Shown: positions 45,405 through 57,521 of the stretch, piece by piece
Layout: each line of letters begins with the position of its first letter
Numbering within the stretch: position 1 is the stretch's first letter
NCBI RefSeq assembly: GCF_018613065.1
Contig: NZ_JAGGQW010000021.1
Span: forward strand, 1 to 64,000
Reading direction: 5' to 3'
Length of the DNA stretch: 64,000 nucleotides
Source of the DNA: Bacillus sp. ISL-7
GTDB taxonomy: Bacteria > Bacillota > Bacilli > Bacillales_B > DSM-18226
Notes under the pieces: model-generated
Told to the model about the DNA's origin: nothing
The model's database searches: none
The model's input: the letters and a program-made list of their open reading frames with translations, nothing else
Translations under genes and position numbers: made by a program

Positions 45405-46538
45405 ATGATTAAATCTGCTTATCTCCATATCCCCTTCTGCGAACATATTTGCCATTATTGTGATTTTAATAAAGTATTTCTTAAGGGACAGAGGGTAGAT
45501 GACTATTTAAATGCACTTGATCAAGAAATGAAAATGACGGTTAACCATTTTCCTACAAGTGATCTCCAAACGATATTTGTCGGTGGAGGTACGCCGACAT
45601 CGTTAAATGAGCAGCAACTGGATCGTTTTTGCGAGAGTATTAACAGGAATTTACCCAAGAGCAAGCAGTTGGAATTTACCTTTGAAGCGAACCCAGGTGA
45701 TTTAACGAAAGAAAAATTACAAATATTAAAAGATGCAGGTGTAAATCGCCTATCCCTTGGTGTGCAAACCTTTAATGAGGAATTACTAAAAAAAATCGGT
45801 CGCGTTCATAAAGCGAAAGATGTTTATCAAACAATTGATAACGCAAAATCTTTAGGCTTTGACAATATCAGCATCGATCTGATCTTCAGTTTACCGTCAC
45901 AAACGATAACTGATTTTAAAGAGTCGTTAACAGAAGCTTTTTCCCTTGATATCTCACATTACTCAGCGTATTCCTTAATCATTGAACCGAAAACGGTCTT
46001 TTATAACTTACTGAAAAAAGGAAAGCTGCCAACTCCTGGTGAGGATGTGGAAGCAGCCATGTATGAATTACTAATGGAAGAAATGGAAAAGCATGGCTTT
46101 AACCAATATGAAATTAGTAATTTCTCCAAACCTGGTTTTGAAAGCAGGCATAACTTAACCTATTGGAACAACGAACCCTATTATGGGTTTGGAGCAGGGG
46201 CACATAGTTATTTAAATGGGATAAGACGTTCAAATACAGGCCCGTTAAAAAGATATATGGACCAAATTAATAGTGGTATACTCCCTGTTATTGAGGAACA
46301 TCAGACCACAAAAGTAGAACAAATGGAAGAAGAAATGTTCTTAGGTTTACGCAAAACAGCCGGTGTATCGGTCCGTCACTTTATTGAAAAGTTTGCTGTT
46401 GATCCACTTCAGTTATTCGAAAAAGAGATTGCGGAATTAACTGCTAAACAGTGGTTAGAAGTGGGGAAAGATCATATATTTTTAACAAAAAAGGGCCGGT
46501 TGTTAGGAAATGAAGTTTTTCAGGCATTTTTAAGATAA
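45405..46538 (+). CDS. hemW: radical SAM heme chaperone HemW
   Basis: 377 residues. Iron-sulfur motif CEHICHYCDF at about 13-22: CxxxCxxC followed by D-F, which is the HemW form rather than coproporphyrinogen dehydrogenase HemN. GGGTPTSL near 65 binds SAM. The HemN C-terminal domain lies at about 300-370. It passes heme to membrane proteins. Start ATG 45405, after GAGGAAG. Confidence 0.93.
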   Translation: MIKSAYLHIPFCEHICHYCDFNKVFLKGQRVDDYLNALDQEMKMTVNHFPTSDLQTIFVGGGTPTSLNEQQLDRFCESINRNLPKSKQLEFTFEANPGDLTKEKLQILKDAGVNRLSLGVQTFNEELLKKIGRVHKAKDVYQTIDNAKSLGFDNISIDLIFSLPSQTITDFKESLTEAFSLDISHYSAYSLIIEPKTVFYNLLKKGKLPTPGEDVEAAMYELLMEEMEKHGFNQYEISNFSKPGFESRHNLTYWNNEPYYGFGAGAHSYLNGIRRSNTGPLKRYMDQINSGILPVIEEHQTTKVEQMEEEMFLGLRKTAGVSVRHFIEKFAVDPLQLFEKEIAELTAKQWLEVGKDHIFLTKKGRLLGNEVFQAFLR

Positions 46539-46590
46539 CCATTGGATTTTATTAACAGTCTTACTTCAGATCGTCTATGTTTCTTTTTGA

Positions 46591-46618
46591 TTGACACCAT
46601 CCCCCCTTTTTTGATAAT
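46591..46618 (+). promoter_or_regulatory. sigma-A promoter of the hrcA operon
   Basis: TTGACA 46591-46596 and GATAAT 46613-46618, 16-base spacer. The CIRCE operator begins 13 bases further on, over the expected start site. Confidence 0.75.
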
Positions 46619-46630
46619 TTATTAATATAA

Positions 46631-46657
46631 TTAGCACTCGGTAACTAGGAGTGCTAA
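46631..46657. promoter_or_regulatory. CIRCE operator (HrcA binding site)
   Basis: TTAGCACTC-N9-GAGTGCTAA, a perfect match to CIRCE. HrcA binding represses the operon until heat shock titrates GroEL away. Confidence 0.98.
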
Positions 46658-46669
46658 CAGAGGTGATGA

Positions 46670-47704
46670 ATGTTGTTAACAGATCGTCAATTGTTAATTC
46701 TTCAGGTTATTGTTGATGACTTTATTCGATCTGCCCAACCAGTCGGCTCAAGAAGCTTGTCGAAAAAAGAGGAAATTTCCTTTAGTTCGGCAACTATTCG
46801 CAATGAAATGTCCGACCTTGAAGAGTTGGGATATATTGAAAAGACACATACCTCTTCAGGGCGTGTCCCATCGGAAAAAGGTTATCGGTATTATGTTGAT
46901 CATCTCCTGTCTCCACAGGTGTTAAATCAGCATGATGTATCCATTATTCAGTCGATTTTTGCTGAGAAACTTTTCGAGTTCGAAAAAATTATTCAAAGGT
47001 CAGCAAAAATATTATCGGAACTAACCAATTACACATCGATTGTCCTTGGTCCTGCAGTAAGTATTAATAAGTTGAAAAGAATTCAAATCATCCCATTAAA
47101 TAAGGAAACCGCGGTGGCTATTTTTGTAACAGATACGGGACATGTTGAAAACAGGACCTTTTCTTTACCGCCCTCCGTGGATGCAAGTGATTTAGAAAAA
47201 ACAGTAAATATCTTGAATGATCGTTTAGCAGGAGTTCCTCTTGAAGACTTAAATGATAAAATTTATAAGGAAGTTGCCATGCTCTTAAGGCAGCATATCC
47301 ATAATTATGATTTAATGCTGCATACGATCGCTGATTCATTAAAAATGCCTAGCAATGAAAAACTTTTCTTTGGTGGAAAAACAAATATGTTAAGCCAGCC
47401 GGAGTTTCATGATGTAGCAAAACTGCGCAGCCTGCTAACAATGATTGACCAAGAAGAGTGGATCTATAACTTAATCAGAAATGATTCAGCAGGTATTCAC
47501 GTCAAAATTGGCACAGAAAATAATAATAGTGTCATGGATAATTGCAGCCTAATCACAGCTACCTATTCAGCAGGGGCTGAAAATTTAGGAACGATTGCCA
47601 TCCTTGGTCCTACAAGAATGGAATATTCTCGAGTCATTAGCTTATTACAATTTTTTAGTAAGGATTTAACGGCTGTTTTAACAAAGTTGTATCAAAATAA
47701 ATAG
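46670..47704 (+). CDS. hrcA: heat-inducible transcription repressor HrcA
   Basis: 344 residues. N-terminal winged helix ([32 protein letters not shown] near 34-65), then the GAF-like and dimerisation parts. It binds the CIRCE element directly upstream, so it controls its own operon. Start: ATG 46670 or the TTG one codon later; both fit GAGGTG. Confidence 0.96.
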   Translation: MLLTDRQLLILQVIVDDFIRSAQPVGSRSLSKKEEISFSSATIRNEMSDLEELGYIEKTHTSSGRVPSEKGYRYYVDHLLSPQVLNQHDVSIIQSIFAEKLFEFEKIIQRSAKILSELTNYTSIVLGPAVSINKLKRIQIIPLNKETAVAIFVTDTGHVENRTFSLPPSVDASDLEKTVNILNDRLAGVPLEDLNDKIYKEVAMLLRQHIHNYDLMLHTIADSLKMPSNEKLFFGGKTNMLSQPEFHDVAKLRSLLTMIDQEEWIYNLIRNDSAGIHVKIGTENNNSVMDNCSLITATYSAGAENLGTIAILGPTRMEYSRVISLLQFFSKDLTAVLTKLYQNK

Positions 47705-47836
47705 CACTGGAAATATTGAGTAAGGGTGAAAAACCGTTTATTTCACCTAGGTGAAATACCGTATTTTTCATGCCCTTTCTTGTGAATATGAATTTTAATA
47801 TAAATGGGTGCAAATGCTTTAAGGGAGGTGAGTAAG

Positions 47837-48436
47837 TTGACAAATGAGAATAATAACACGATAAATGAAGAAGTTGAGATTGAAAATAATGATAATGTTG
47901 AACTTACCGATGATAAAACGGTTGAGACTATTTTTGAAGAGGATGGCACAACAGAAAAAGTTGATGTCCTTCCAATTGATGAAAAGGAACAGGAAATTCA
48001 ATTGCTGAAGGCAAAGTTAGAGGAAGCAGATAATCGATATCTACGACTACAAGCAGATTTTGATAATTTCCGGAGGCGTACTAGATTAGATCTAGAAGCG
48101 AGCCAAAAATATAGAGCACAAAAATTAATTACAGATTTACTGCCTGCAATAGACAACTTTGAAAGAGCAATGAAAGTTGAAGCAGATAATGAACAAACAA
48201 AGACACTTCTGCAAGGGATGGACATGGTTTACCGTAGTTTGCTGGATGCCTTGAAAATTGAAGGTGTTGAACCTATTGAATCGGTAGGCAAAGAGTTTGA
48301 TCCGCATCAGCATCAGGCTGTAATGCAGGGTGAAGACGAGAACTATGGCTCTAACATTGTGACGGATGAATTTCAAAAAGGTTATATGTTAAAGGATCGT
48401 GTCATTCGCCCAGCAATGGTGAAAGTAAATCAATAA
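47837..48436 (+). CDS. grpE: nucleotide exchange factor GrpE
   Basis: 199 residues: acidic disordered N-terminus (about 1-50), a long coiled coil ([20 protein letters not shown] onward) and the C-terminal beta wing ([30 protein letters not shown]). It exchanges ADP on DnaK. Start TTG 47837 after AAGGGAGGTG; the longer frame from 47804 begins before that site. Confidence 0.96.
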   Translation: MTNENNNTINEEVEIENNDNVELTDDKTVETIFEEDGTTEKVDVLPIDEKEQEIQLLKAKLEEADNRYLRLQADFDNFRRRTRLDLEASQKYRAQKLITDLLPAIDNFERAMKVEADNEQTKTLLQGMDMVYRSLLDALKIEGVEPIESVGKEFDPHQHQAVMQGEDENYGSNIVTDEFQKGYMLKDRVIRPAMVKVNQ

Positions 48437-48455
48437 AACTACATATTTTTTTTAG

Positions 48456-50300
<1,845 letters not shown>

Positions 50301-50314
50301 GAGTTTTTTACAGC

Positions 50315-50360
50315 TCAGAAAAAAGTCAAAGTCAGAACTATGGGCTTTGGCTTTTTTATT
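50315..50360 (+). terminator. partial terminator between dnaK and dnaJ
   Basis: AGTCAAAG pairs with CTTTGGCT around a loop of about 12 bases, then TTTTTT. It may lower dnaJ expression relative to dnaK. Confidence 0.7.
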
Positions 50361-50388
50361 GCAATACCATTGGTATAAATGATAGAAT
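50359..50388 (+). promoter_or_regulatory. possible internal promoter of dnaJ
   Basis: TTGCAA 50359-50364 and TAGAAT 50383-50388, 18-base spacer. The spacer holds the palindrome ATACCATTGGTAT (50365-50377). Confidence 0.5.
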
Positions 50389-50422
50389 AATCTTTATGTG
50401 ACAGATTCGGGAGTGGGTAATC

Positions 50423-51553
50423 ATGAGTAAACGGGATTACTATGAAGTACTTGGGATTAGTAAAAGTGCTTCAAAGGATGAAATAAAAAAGGCCTATCGA
50501 AAGCTTTCAAAAAAATATCATCCAGATATTAATAAAGAAGCAGATGCGGCGGATAAATTCAAGGAAATAACTGAAGCTTATGAAATATTAAGCGATGATC
50601 AGAAAAAAGCACATTATGATCAATTTGGTCATACGGATCCAAACCAAGGCTTTGGCGGCGGTGGAGATTTCGGCGGCGGCTTTGGCGGGTTTGAAGATAT
50701 CTTTAATACCTTTTTTGGCGGCGGTGGAGGCGGAAGAAGACGTGATCCGAACGCACCAAGACAAGGTGCTGACCTTCAGTACACGATGACCGTAACTTTT
50801 GAAGAAGCGGCCTTTGGAAAAGAAACAGATATTGAAATTCCACGTGAAGAAACTTGTGGTACATGCAGTGGGTCTGGGGCAAAGCCTGGAACCAAACCAG
50901 AAACTTGCCAGCACTGTCATGGAACCGGGCAGTTAAATGTGGAGCAAAACACTCCATTCGGCAGAATTGTAAATCGTCGTACATGTAATCACTGTAATGG
51001 TACCGGGAAAGAAATTAAACATAAGTGCTCTACATGCGGTGGTAAAGGAAAAGTACAAAAGCGCAAGAAAATTCATGTTAAAATCCCTGCGGGTATTGAT
51101 GATGGACAGCAGCTTCGCATGTCAGGTCAAGGAGAAGCCGGGATTAACGGTGGGCCAGCTGGAGATCTTTATGTTGTTTTCCATGTGAGACAGCATGAGT
51201 TTTTTGAAAGAGATGGCGATGATATATATTGTGAAATGCCAATCACTTTTGTTCAAGCTTCCTTGGGTGATGAGATTGAAGTACCTACATTGCACGGGAA
51301 AGTAAAGTTGAAAATTCCTGCTGGGACGCAAACGGGAAAAAAATTCCGATTAAAAGGAAAAGGTGTTCCTAACGTCCGCGGATACGGTGTTGGAGATCAA
51401 TATATTCTAGTTCGAATCATTACTCCAACAAAACTAACAGATAAACAAAAGCAACTTTTAAAAGAATTCGCAGATCTTAGTGGCTCTTCTCCCATTGGTG
51501 AACACGAAGAAAGTTTTTTCTCAAAAGTAAAACGAGCCTTTAAAAGCGAGTAA
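50423..51553 (+). CDS. dnaJ: chaperone DnaJ (Hsp40)
   Basis: 376 residues: J domain with HPD near 32-34, Gly/Phe-rich region about 74-105, four CxxCxGxG zinc repeats ([32 protein letters not shown]), and the C-terminal substrate-binding domains. It stimulates DnaK ATP hydrolysis. ATG follows GGGAGTGGG. Confidence 0.98.
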   Translation: MSKRDYYEVLGISKSASKDEIKKAYRKLSKKYHPDINKEADAADKFKEITEAYEILSDDQKKAHYDQFGHTDPNQGFGGGGDFGGGFGGFEDIFNTFFGGGGGGRRRDPNAPRQGADLQYTMTVTFEEAAFGKETDIEIPREETCGTCSGSGAKPGTKPETCQHCHGTGQLNVEQNTPFGRIVNRRTCNHCNGTGKEIKHKCSTCGGKGKVQKRKKIHVKIPAGIDDGQQLRMSGQGEAGINGGPAGDLYVVFHVRQHEFFERDGDDIYCEMPITFVQASLGDEIEVPTLHGKVKLKIPAGTQTGKKFRLKGKGVPNVRGYGVGDQYILVRIITPTKLTDKQKQLLKEFADLSGSSPIGEHEESFFSKVKRAFKSE

Positions 51554-51571
51554 GGATTGGAGTTGGTAGAT

Positions 51572-52513
51572 GTGAAATGGTCCGAAATCAGTATTCACAC
51601 AACAAATGAGGCGATTGAACCTATTTCTCATATTTTGCATGAAGCTGGGGCGAGTGGTGTAGTCATTGAAGATCCATTTGAACTGACGAAAGAAAGAGAA
51701 GATCAATTTGGTGAAATCTATCAACTCAATCCCGATGATTATCCAGAAGAAGGGGTAATATTAAAGGCTTATCTTCCGGTTAACAGCTTTTTAGGCGAAA
51801 CGGTGGATGCGATTAAAGAATCAATTAATAATTTAATTATTCACAATATCGATATCGGTAAAAATAAAGTAACCATAAGTGAAGTAAATGAAGAAGAATG
51901 GGCAACAGCATGGAAAAAATATTATCATCCTGTGAAAATTTCTGAAAAGTTTACAATTGTTCCGACTTGGGAGATTTATACTCCGGTCAGCAGTGATGAA
52001 TTAATTATTGAATTAGATCCAGGAATGGCATTTGGAACAGGTACACATCCGACAACTGTCTTGTGTATTCAAGCACTTGAAAGAACGGTTCGTCCTGGTG
52101 ACCGGGTTATTGATGTGGGAACAGGTTCGGGCGTATTAAGTATTGCAGCAGCAATGCTTGGTGCCGAAGATGTCCGTGCCTTTGACCTTGATGAGGTAGC
52201 GGTAACAACTGCGAGAGTGAACATTAAACTCAATAAAGTGAGTGATCGTGCAACAACAGCACAAAATAATCTGCTCGATGGCGTGGAAGAAAATTCTGCT
52301 GATGTAGTGGTTGCTAATATACTAGCTGAAGTAATTCTGCGGTTTACTGAGGATGCTGCGAAGGTTGTCAAACCCGGTGGATCTTTTATTACCTCGGGAA
52401 TTATCAATCAGAAAAAAGATCAGGTTAAAGATTCATTGGTAGCGGCTGGTTTTGAAATTATCGAAACGATTTTGATGGAAGATTGGGTTGCAATCATTGC
52501 CAAAAGGTTATAA
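51572..52513 (+). CDS. prmA: ribosomal protein L11 methyltransferase
   Basis: 313 residues. N-terminal substrate-binding domain, then motif [15 protein letters not shown] near 178-191 and the NILAEV motif near 252. It trimethylates L11. Start GTG 51572 ([11 protein letters not shown]) is chosen since GGAG lies 9 bases ahead; the TTG at 51557 is in frame but sits on that site. Part of the heat-shock locus. Confidence 0.96.
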   Translation: MKWSEISIHTTNEAIEPISHILHEAGASGVVIEDPFELTKEREDQFGEIYQLNPDDYPEEGVILKAYLPVNSFLGETVDAIKESINNLIIHNIDIGKNKVTISEVNEEEWATAWKKYYHPVKISEKFTIVPTWEIYTPVSSDELIIELDPGMAFGTGTHPTTVLCIQALERTVRPGDRVIDVGTGSGVLSIAAAMLGAEDVRAFDLDEVAVTTARVNIKLNKVSDRATTAQNNLLDGVEENSADVVVANILAEVILRFTEDAAKVVKPGGSFITSGIINQKKDQVKDSLVAAGFEIIETILMEDWVAIIAKRL

Positions 52514-52520
52514 TGGTTGA

Positions 52521-52549
52521 AAAAAGGGGTGATACTTACCCCTTTTTTT
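52521..52549 (+). terminator. terminator after prmA
   Basis: AAAAAGGGGT / ACCCCTTTTT, 7-base loop, T run. Confidence 0.88.
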
Positions 52550-52621
52550 CATGCTATACTTTTAAATCAAGATTTTCTTTAGTAAAATAAATTGTAAATG
52601 TTTAGAGAGGGTGCAGGAAGT

Positions 52622-53371
52622 TTGCAACGATACTTTGTTAAACAACGAGCAAATGGTGATCGTTTTTTGATTGATGAAGAGGACCGCCATCATATCGTCA
52701 AGGTTATGCGCATGCAACTCGGTGATCAGATTATTTGTGTTGACCCAGAGGGGAAGCAAGCTGTATGTGCCCTTGCAGAAATTACCGATACAAGTGTTGT
52801 TGCAGACGTTGTACAATGGAAGGATATCGGCTCCGAGCTTCCGATTTCAATAACGATTGCTAGCGGACTACCCAAGGGAGACAAGCTGGAATGGATCATT
52901 CAAAAAGGAACAGAACTGGGTGCACATCAGTTTCTCCCATTCTCAGCGGCTCGTTCAGTTGTAAAATGGGACGAAAAAAAAGCAGCGAAAAAAATAGATA
53001 GATGGCAAAAAATAGCAAAAGAAGCTGCGGAGCAATCCCACCGTGCCTTTTTACCGGAAGTTAGTAGTGCGATTAGCTTTAAAGAATTGCTTTCAAAAAG
53101 CAAAGACTTTGATTATAAATTGGTTGCTTTTGAAGAAGAGAGTAGAAATGGCGAAACATCCGTTTTTGCGTCTACCCTCAATAAAATGAGCAAAGGTAAT
53201 TCTCTTCTTTTGGTTTTTGGACCAGAAGGCGGCTTATCTGATGCAGAAGTACAGCAATTAAAGAATAACGATTTTGCAGTTTGTGGGTTAGGCCCAAGAA
53301 TACTACGAACGGAAACCGCTCCATTATATGCATTAGCGGCTATTTCCTATCATTTTGAATTAATGAGGTGA
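52622..53371 (+). CDS. rsmE: 16S rRNA (uracil1498-N3)-methyltransferase RsmE
   Basis: 249 residues. PUA-like N-terminus, then a SPOUT knot domain with LIFGPEGG-like LLVFGPEGGLSDAEV near 199 and GLGPRILRTETAPLYAL near 222. Start TTG 52622 (MQRYF) is chosen by likeness to known RsmE starts; its ribosome binding site (AGGAAG) is close, so the exact start is less sure. Overlaps the next gene's leader. Confidence 0.93.
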   Translation: MQRYFVKQRANGDRFLIDEEDRHHIVKVMRMQLGDQIICVDPEGKQAVCALAEITDTSVVADVVQWKDIGSELPISITIASGLPKGDKLEWIIQKGTELGAHQFLPFSAARSVVKWDEKKAAKKIDRWQKIAKEAAEQSHRAFLPEVSSAISFKELLSKSKDFDYKLVAFEEESRNGETSVFASTLNKMSKGNSLLLVFGPEGGLSDAEVQQLKNNDFAVCGLGPRILRTETAPLYALAAISYHFELMR

Positions 53372-53376
53372 AAATA

Positions 53377-54744
53377 ATGGCAACAGTTGCGTTTCATACA
53401 TTAGGATGCAAAGTTAATCACTATGAAACTGAAGCTATTTGGCAATTATTTAAACAAGAAGGCTACGAGCGAGTTGATTTTGAATCAATTTCGGACGTTT
53501 ATATTATTAATACATGTACCGTCACAAATACCGGCGACAAAAAAAGCCGACAGGTCATTCGTCGCGCAGTCAGGAAAAACCCGGATGCGGTAATTTGTGT
53601 AACAGGTTGTTATGCGCAAACATCACCTGCAGAAATTATGGCAATTCCTGGTGTGGATGTTGTGGTCGGAACGCAGGACCGGATTAAAATGCTGGAATAT
53701 ATTGAGCAATATAAGCTTGAACGCCAGCCGATTAATGGTGTAGGCAATATCATGAAAAGTCGTATCTATGAAGAACTTGATGTCCCGTCCTTTACCGACC
53801 GGACACGTGCCTCTTTAAAAATCCAAGAAGGTTGTAACAATTTCTGTACCTTCTGTATTATTCCATGGGCACGCGGCTTAATGAGATCTCGTGATCCCAA
53901 GGAAGTTATCCGTCAAGCCCAACAATTAGTTGATGCTGGTTACCAAGAGATTGTTCTGACTGGTATTCACACTGGCGGTTATGGTGAAGACATGAAGGAT
54001 TACAATCTGGCACAATTACTTCGTGACTTGGAAACAGTCATTGGGCTAAAACGATTACGTATTTCATCCATTGAAGCAAGTCAGATTACGGATGAAGTGA
54101 TTGAAGTAATTAAACATTCAACTATTGTTGTCAGTCATTTGCATATTCCGTTGCAATCTGGTTCCAATTCTGTTCTAAAAAGAATGCGACGCAAATATAC
54201 GATGGAGTTCTTTGGAGAAAGATTGGATCGGCTTAAGGAAGTTCTTCCGAGATTAGCAGTAACCTCCGATGTAATTGTAGGTTTCCCAGGTGAAACAGAA
54301 GAAGAGTTTATGGAAACTTTTAATTTTATTAATGACCATAAATTTTCTGAACTTCACGTATTCCCGTACTCTAAACGTACAGGAACACCAGCAGCCCGCA
54401 TGGAAGATCAGGTCGATGAAGAAGTAAAAAATGAACGAGTTCACCGCTTAATTTCCCTTTCAGATCAGCTGGCAAAGGAATATGCCTCACAATTTGAGGA
54501 TGAAGTGGTAGAAGTGATCCCTGAAGAGATATCTAAGGATGAAGCTAATTCTGGTTTCCTAATCGGATATACTGATAATTACATGAAAGTTGTTTTCTCA
54601 GGGACAGAAGATATGATTGGTAAAATTGTTAAAGTAAAGATTACCAAAGCAGGCTACCCATACAACCAAGGACAATTTGTAAAAGTTATTGAGGATTCCG
54701 TTTCAAAAACAGATTTGTTAATAGAAGAAGAAGCTGCCATATAA
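53377..54744 (+). CDS. mtaB: tRNA (N6-threonylcarbamoyladenosine37-C2)-methylthiotransferase MtaB (YqeV)
   Basis: 455 residues. UPF0004 domain with TLGCKVNHYE and the Cys of TCTVT, radical SAM motif CNNFCTFC near 149-156, and a C-terminal TRAM domain. It adds methylthio to t6A37 of tRNA-Lys. Start ATG 53377 with GAGGTGAAAATA; the rsmE stop lies 5 bases upstream. Confidence 0.95.
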   Translation: MATVAFHTLGCKVNHYETEAIWQLFKQEGYERVDFESISDVYIINTCTVTNTGDKKSRQVIRRAVRKNPDAVICVTGCYAQTSPAEIMAIPGVDVVVGTQDRIKMLEYIEQYKLERQPINGVGNIMKSRIYEELDVPSFTDRTRASLKIQEGCNNFCTFCIIPWARGLMRSRDPKEVIRQAQQLVDAGYQEIVLTGIHTGGYGEDMKDYNLAQLLRDLETVIGLKRLRISSIEASQITDEVIEVIKHSTIVVSHLHIPLQSGSNSVLKRMRRKYTMEFFGERLDRLKEVLPRLAVTSDVIVGFPGETEEEFMETFNFINDHKFSELHVFPYSKRTGTPAARMEDQVDEEVKNERVHRLISLSDQLAKEYASQFEDEVVEVIPEEISKDEANSGFLIGYTDNYMKVVFSGTEDMIGKIVKVKITKAGYPYNQGQFVKVIEDSVSKTDLLIEEEAAI

Positions 54745-54769
54745 GGACCATTTAGGTCCTTTTTTTTTG
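54743..54769 (+). terminator. terminator of the hrcA-mtaB operon
   Basis: AGGACC / GGTCCT, 5-base loop, eight T residues, overlapping the mtaB stop. Confidence 0.85.
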
Positions 54770-54865
54770 TGGTATTTAGGTTAAACTATTTTCAGCCGCA
54801 AATTTCATTCTAATCTACTTTGGAGCGTTATATTTATTCGAATGGACATCGAAGGGAGCATGGTA

Positions 54866-55540
54866 ATGGCTACTACAAATATTGCTGCAATAATTGACCA
54901 CACCCTACTGAAGCCGGAAGCAACGAGACAGCAAATTATATCTTTATGCCAAGAGGCGAAGGAATATAAATTTGCTTCGGTGTGTGTAAATCCAACATGG
55001 GTAGGCACAGCTAAAGAACTGCTACAAGGCAGTGGTGTAATGGTTTGTACCGTAATTGGATTCCCCTTAGGTGCGACTACTTCTGAAACTAAAGCGTTTG
55101 AAACAAAAAACGCTATAGAAAATGGTGCGAAAGAAGTGGATATGGTCATAAATATAGGGGCATTAAAGGATCATAACGATGAGTTGGTGGAAAAAGATAT
55201 TCGGGCGGTGGTTGAGGCTGCAAAGGGCAAAGCACATACAAAGGTTATTATAGAAACAAGTCTGTTATCAAATGAAGAAAAGATACGCGCCTGTGAACTT
55301 TCTGTTAAAGCAGGAGCAGATTTTGTGAAAACTTCCACCGGATTTTCAACGGGAGGAGCGACAGCGGAAGACATCGCCTTAATGAGGAAAACTGTCGGTC
55401 CAGATTTGGGTGTTAAAGCCTCAGGTGGAGTTAGAAGTACGGAAGATGTCCAAAAAATGATTGAGGCTGGAGCGACAAGGATTGGAGCCAGTTCAAGTAT
55501 CGCCATTGTCAACGGAAAAACTGCTACTTCAGATTATTAA
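54866..55540 (+). CDS. deoC: deoxyribose-phosphate aldolase
   Basis: 224 residues, TIM barrel. The Schiff-base lysine is in [11 protein letters not shown] near 153, with the proton-relay Lys in GVKASGGVR near 182 and Asp in EVDMVINIG near 91. It splits deoxyribose 5-phosphate to acetaldehyde and glyceraldehyde 3-phosphate. Of three in-frame ATGs, 54866 fits GAAGGGAG best. It stands alone, without deoR, nupC or pdp beside it. Confidence 0.95.
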   Translation: MATTNIAAIIDHTLLKPEATRQQIISLCQEAKEYKFASVCVNPTWVGTAKELLQGSGVMVCTVIGFPLGATTSETKAFETKNAIENGAKEVDMVINIGALKDHNDELVEKDIRAVVEAAKGKAHTKVIIETSLLSNEEKIRACELSVKAGADFVKTSTGFSTGGATAEDIALMRKTVGPDLGVKASGGVRSTEDVQKMIEAGATRIGASSSIAIVNGKTATSDY

Positions 55541-55606
55541 GATGATGTAAATTCCAATAAATATCCAGTAAATCCAGTATGAGACGGCTAAAAAGCCGTC
55601 TTATTT

Positions 55607-56548
55607 TTATGTACTTGGATTTTTAGGTGTTTTATCATGTAAAAATAAAATCATTTTCCCAAACCTCGTTGCAAAAGGTAAGACCAATAAAGAAGTGGCA
55701 ACATTAAAGATGACACTTATATGGGCTAATTGGACATTTTTTGTATCTGCAAGAAGTGGGGCATTGTCAGTAAGTGATGGGATGAGCGGGATAAAAAGCA
55801 ATACCCCAAATACATTGAGCCAAACGTGGGCAAATGCAGCTAATCTCGATTCCTTTCCCCCGCCAATCGAAGCAACAAGGGCGGTAATACATGTCCCAAT
55901 ATTCGCCCCGAGGACAATAGCAATACCTGCATCAAGCTGCAAGAGCCCAGCTGTTAGGAAGCTCATTGCAATTCCAGTCATCGCCGTACTCGATTGAATA
56001 ATAGCTGTCATTATGGTACCAGTTAACAGGCTTAAAAGAATCTGATCATTTATGGAAAGGATAAAATTATTGATCATATTCATCGATGTTAACGGGACAG
56101 CAAGCATTTCGAAGCCTTTCATAGCTGCAAAAACAGAGGATATTCCAAATAGCAGCATCCCGATACTTCTCGCTTTTTTATTTTTAAATAATATAAGAAG
56201 GGCTCCACAAATAGCGAGTGGAACGAGGACTTTATCAATATTAAATGTAATTAATTCTGTTTTAAAGGTAGTTCCAATATTTGTTCCTAGAATAATCCCA
56301 ATCGACTGAGGGAACGTCATGATCCTTGCTGAAATTAATCCAATTGTAATCACCATTACGGCAGTGCTGCTTTGTAATAGTGCCGTAATAAATGTCCCTG
56401 TTAGCATCCCTTTTAAGGGAGTACTAGTAAGTTTAATCAGCCAGCCCTTTAATTTATTTGCTGATAAATTAAACAGCGCAAATCTAATAATGGTCATTCC
56501 AAAGACAAATAATAAAATGCAAAGAACAAATAATAATATGTATAACAT
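55607..56548 (-). CDS. yqeW: Na/Pi cotransporter family protein YqeW
   Basis: 313 residues, 8 or so membrane helices with two inverted repeats bearing the QSSTA motif (LLQSSTAVMVITIG near 54 and AIIQSSTAMTGIAM near 200). It likely imports phosphate with sodium; the PhoU-like C-terminal domain seen in longer relatives is absent. ATG 56548 (MLYILLFVLC) follows GAGGGGGG on the minus strand. Confidence 0.9.
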   Translation of the reverse strand: MLYILLFVLCILLFVFGMTIIRFALFNLSANKLKGWLIKLTSTPLKGMLTGTFITALLQSSTAVMVITIGLISARIMTFPQSIGIILGTNIGTTFKTELITFNIDKVLVPLAICGALLILFKNKKARSIGMLLFGISSVFAAMKGFEMLAVPLTSMNMINNFILSINDQILLSLLTGTIMTAIIQSSTAMTGIAMSFLTAGLLQLDAGIAIVLGANIGTCITALVASIGGGKESRLAAFAHVWLNVFGVLLFIPLIPSLTDNAPLLADTKNVQLAHISVIFNVATSLLVLPFATRFGKMILFLHDKTPKNPST

Positions 56549-56679
56549 TTGTATGGCCCCCCTCGCTTCATTGTATGGTGGGGGAAGGAGGGACATGCCA
56601 CTTTTTAAGGGAAATTAAGACAAGTCTTTATTTAATTGAATAAAAAATAAAAAGCATGTACTATCACTGTGAATTTCAG

Positions 56680-56708
56680 TTGACCTTGTATCAAGGTTAT
56701 ATTATAAT
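56680..56708 (+). promoter_or_regulatory. sigma-A promoter of rpsU-yqeY
   Basis: TTGACC 56680-56685 and TATAAT 56703-56708, spacer 17 bases. Confidence 0.85.
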
Positions 56709-56764
56709 TGCAAGGTACATGGATTGAATGTTAGTGTGTTGTGTTTCGGAGGGAGGGAAAGAGA

Positions 56765-56938
56765 ATGTCTAAAACCGTCGTTCGTAAAAACGAATCGCTT
56801 GAAGATGCTCTTCGTCGCTTCAAACGTACAGTATCAAAAACTGGTACTTTGCAAGAGGCAAGAAAGCGCGAATTCTATGAAAAGCCAAGTGTAAAACGCA
56901 AGAAAAAGTCTGAAGCAGCTAGAAAACGTAAGTTTTAA
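56765..56938 (+). CDS. rpsU: 30S ribosomal protein S21
   Basis: 57 residues, very basic: [20 protein letters not shown] and a [14 protein letters not shown] tail. Late 30S assembly protein near the anti-Shine-Dalgarno site. ATG 56765 with GGAGGGAGGGAAAG upstream. Co-transcribed with yqeY, 15 bases on. Confidence 0.97.
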   Translation: MSKTVVRKNESLEDALRRFKRTVSKTGTLQEARKREFYEKPSVKRKKKSEAARKRKF

Positions 56939-56953
56939 GAGAGGGTGTAATAC

Positions 56954-57400
56954 ATGAGTCTTCTCGAGCGTTTGAATAATGATATGAAACAAGCGATGAG
57001 AAACAAGGAAAAAGACAAACTCTCAGTAATTCGGATGGTAAAAGCTTCATTGCAAAATGAAGCTATCAAGCTCGGCACAAAAGAGCTTGCAGAAGATGTA
57101 GAGTTAACAGTCCTTTCTCGCGAAGTAAAACAACGCAAAGACTCCCTCCATGAATTTGGTAAAGCTGGTCGTGATGACCTAGTTGATAAGTTGCGTACAG
57201 AGTTGGCTATCGTGGAATTGTATATGCCAAAACAGCTTTCTGAAGAGGAACTGGTGGAAATTGTTAAAGAAACAATTTCTGAAGTCGGCGCAAAATCAAA
57301 AGCAGAAATGGGAAAAGTGATGTCTGCGATTATGCCTAAAGTAAAGGGTAAAGCAGATGGGGCACTTGTAAATAAACTTGTACAACAACACCTTTCATAG
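56954..57400 (+). CDS. yqeY: GatB/YqeY domain protein
   Basis: 148 residues, a stand-alone helical YqeY domain like the tail of GatB ([32 protein letters not shown]). It may bind tRNA; the role is unproven. The rpsU-yqeY pairing is widespread. Confidence 0.93.
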   Translation: MSLLERLNNDMKQAMRNKEKDKLSVIRMVKASLQNEAIKLGTKELAEDVELTVLSREVKQRKDSLHEFGKAGRDDLVDKLRTELAIVELYMPKQLSEEELVEIVKETISEVGAKSKAEMGKVMSAIMPKVKGKADGALVNKLVQQHLS

Positions 57401-57412
57401 TATTCTGACAGG

Positions 57413-57445
57413 AAGACTGTAGGCTTTTAGCCTGCGGTCTTTTAT
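57413..57445 (+). terminator. terminator of rpsU-yqeY
   Basis: GACTGTAGGC pairs with GCCTGCGGTC (two G-U pairs), then a T-rich run. Confidence 0.85.
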
Positions 57446-57454
57446 TATTTTTAA

Positions 57455-57480
57455 TGAAACTTAATTGACTTTCAAACGTA
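57455..57480 (+). promoter_or_regulatory. sigma-W type (ECF) promoter of nfeD-floA
   Basis: TGAAAC at 57455-57460 and CGTA at 57477-57480, 16-base spacer: the sigma-W consensus. In B. subtilis yqeZ-yqfA-yqfB belongs to the sigma-W regulon induced by envelope stress. Confidence 0.85.
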
Positions 57481-57521
57481 ATATTAATTGTCGAAGCTAA
57501 AGAAAGAAAGGGGGCCTTGGA

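Noticed and set aside
55695..56618. Chain of plus-strand ORFs opposite yqeW
   Set aside because: They are antisense shadows of a membrane protein gene; no SDs, and yqeW has clear family motifs.
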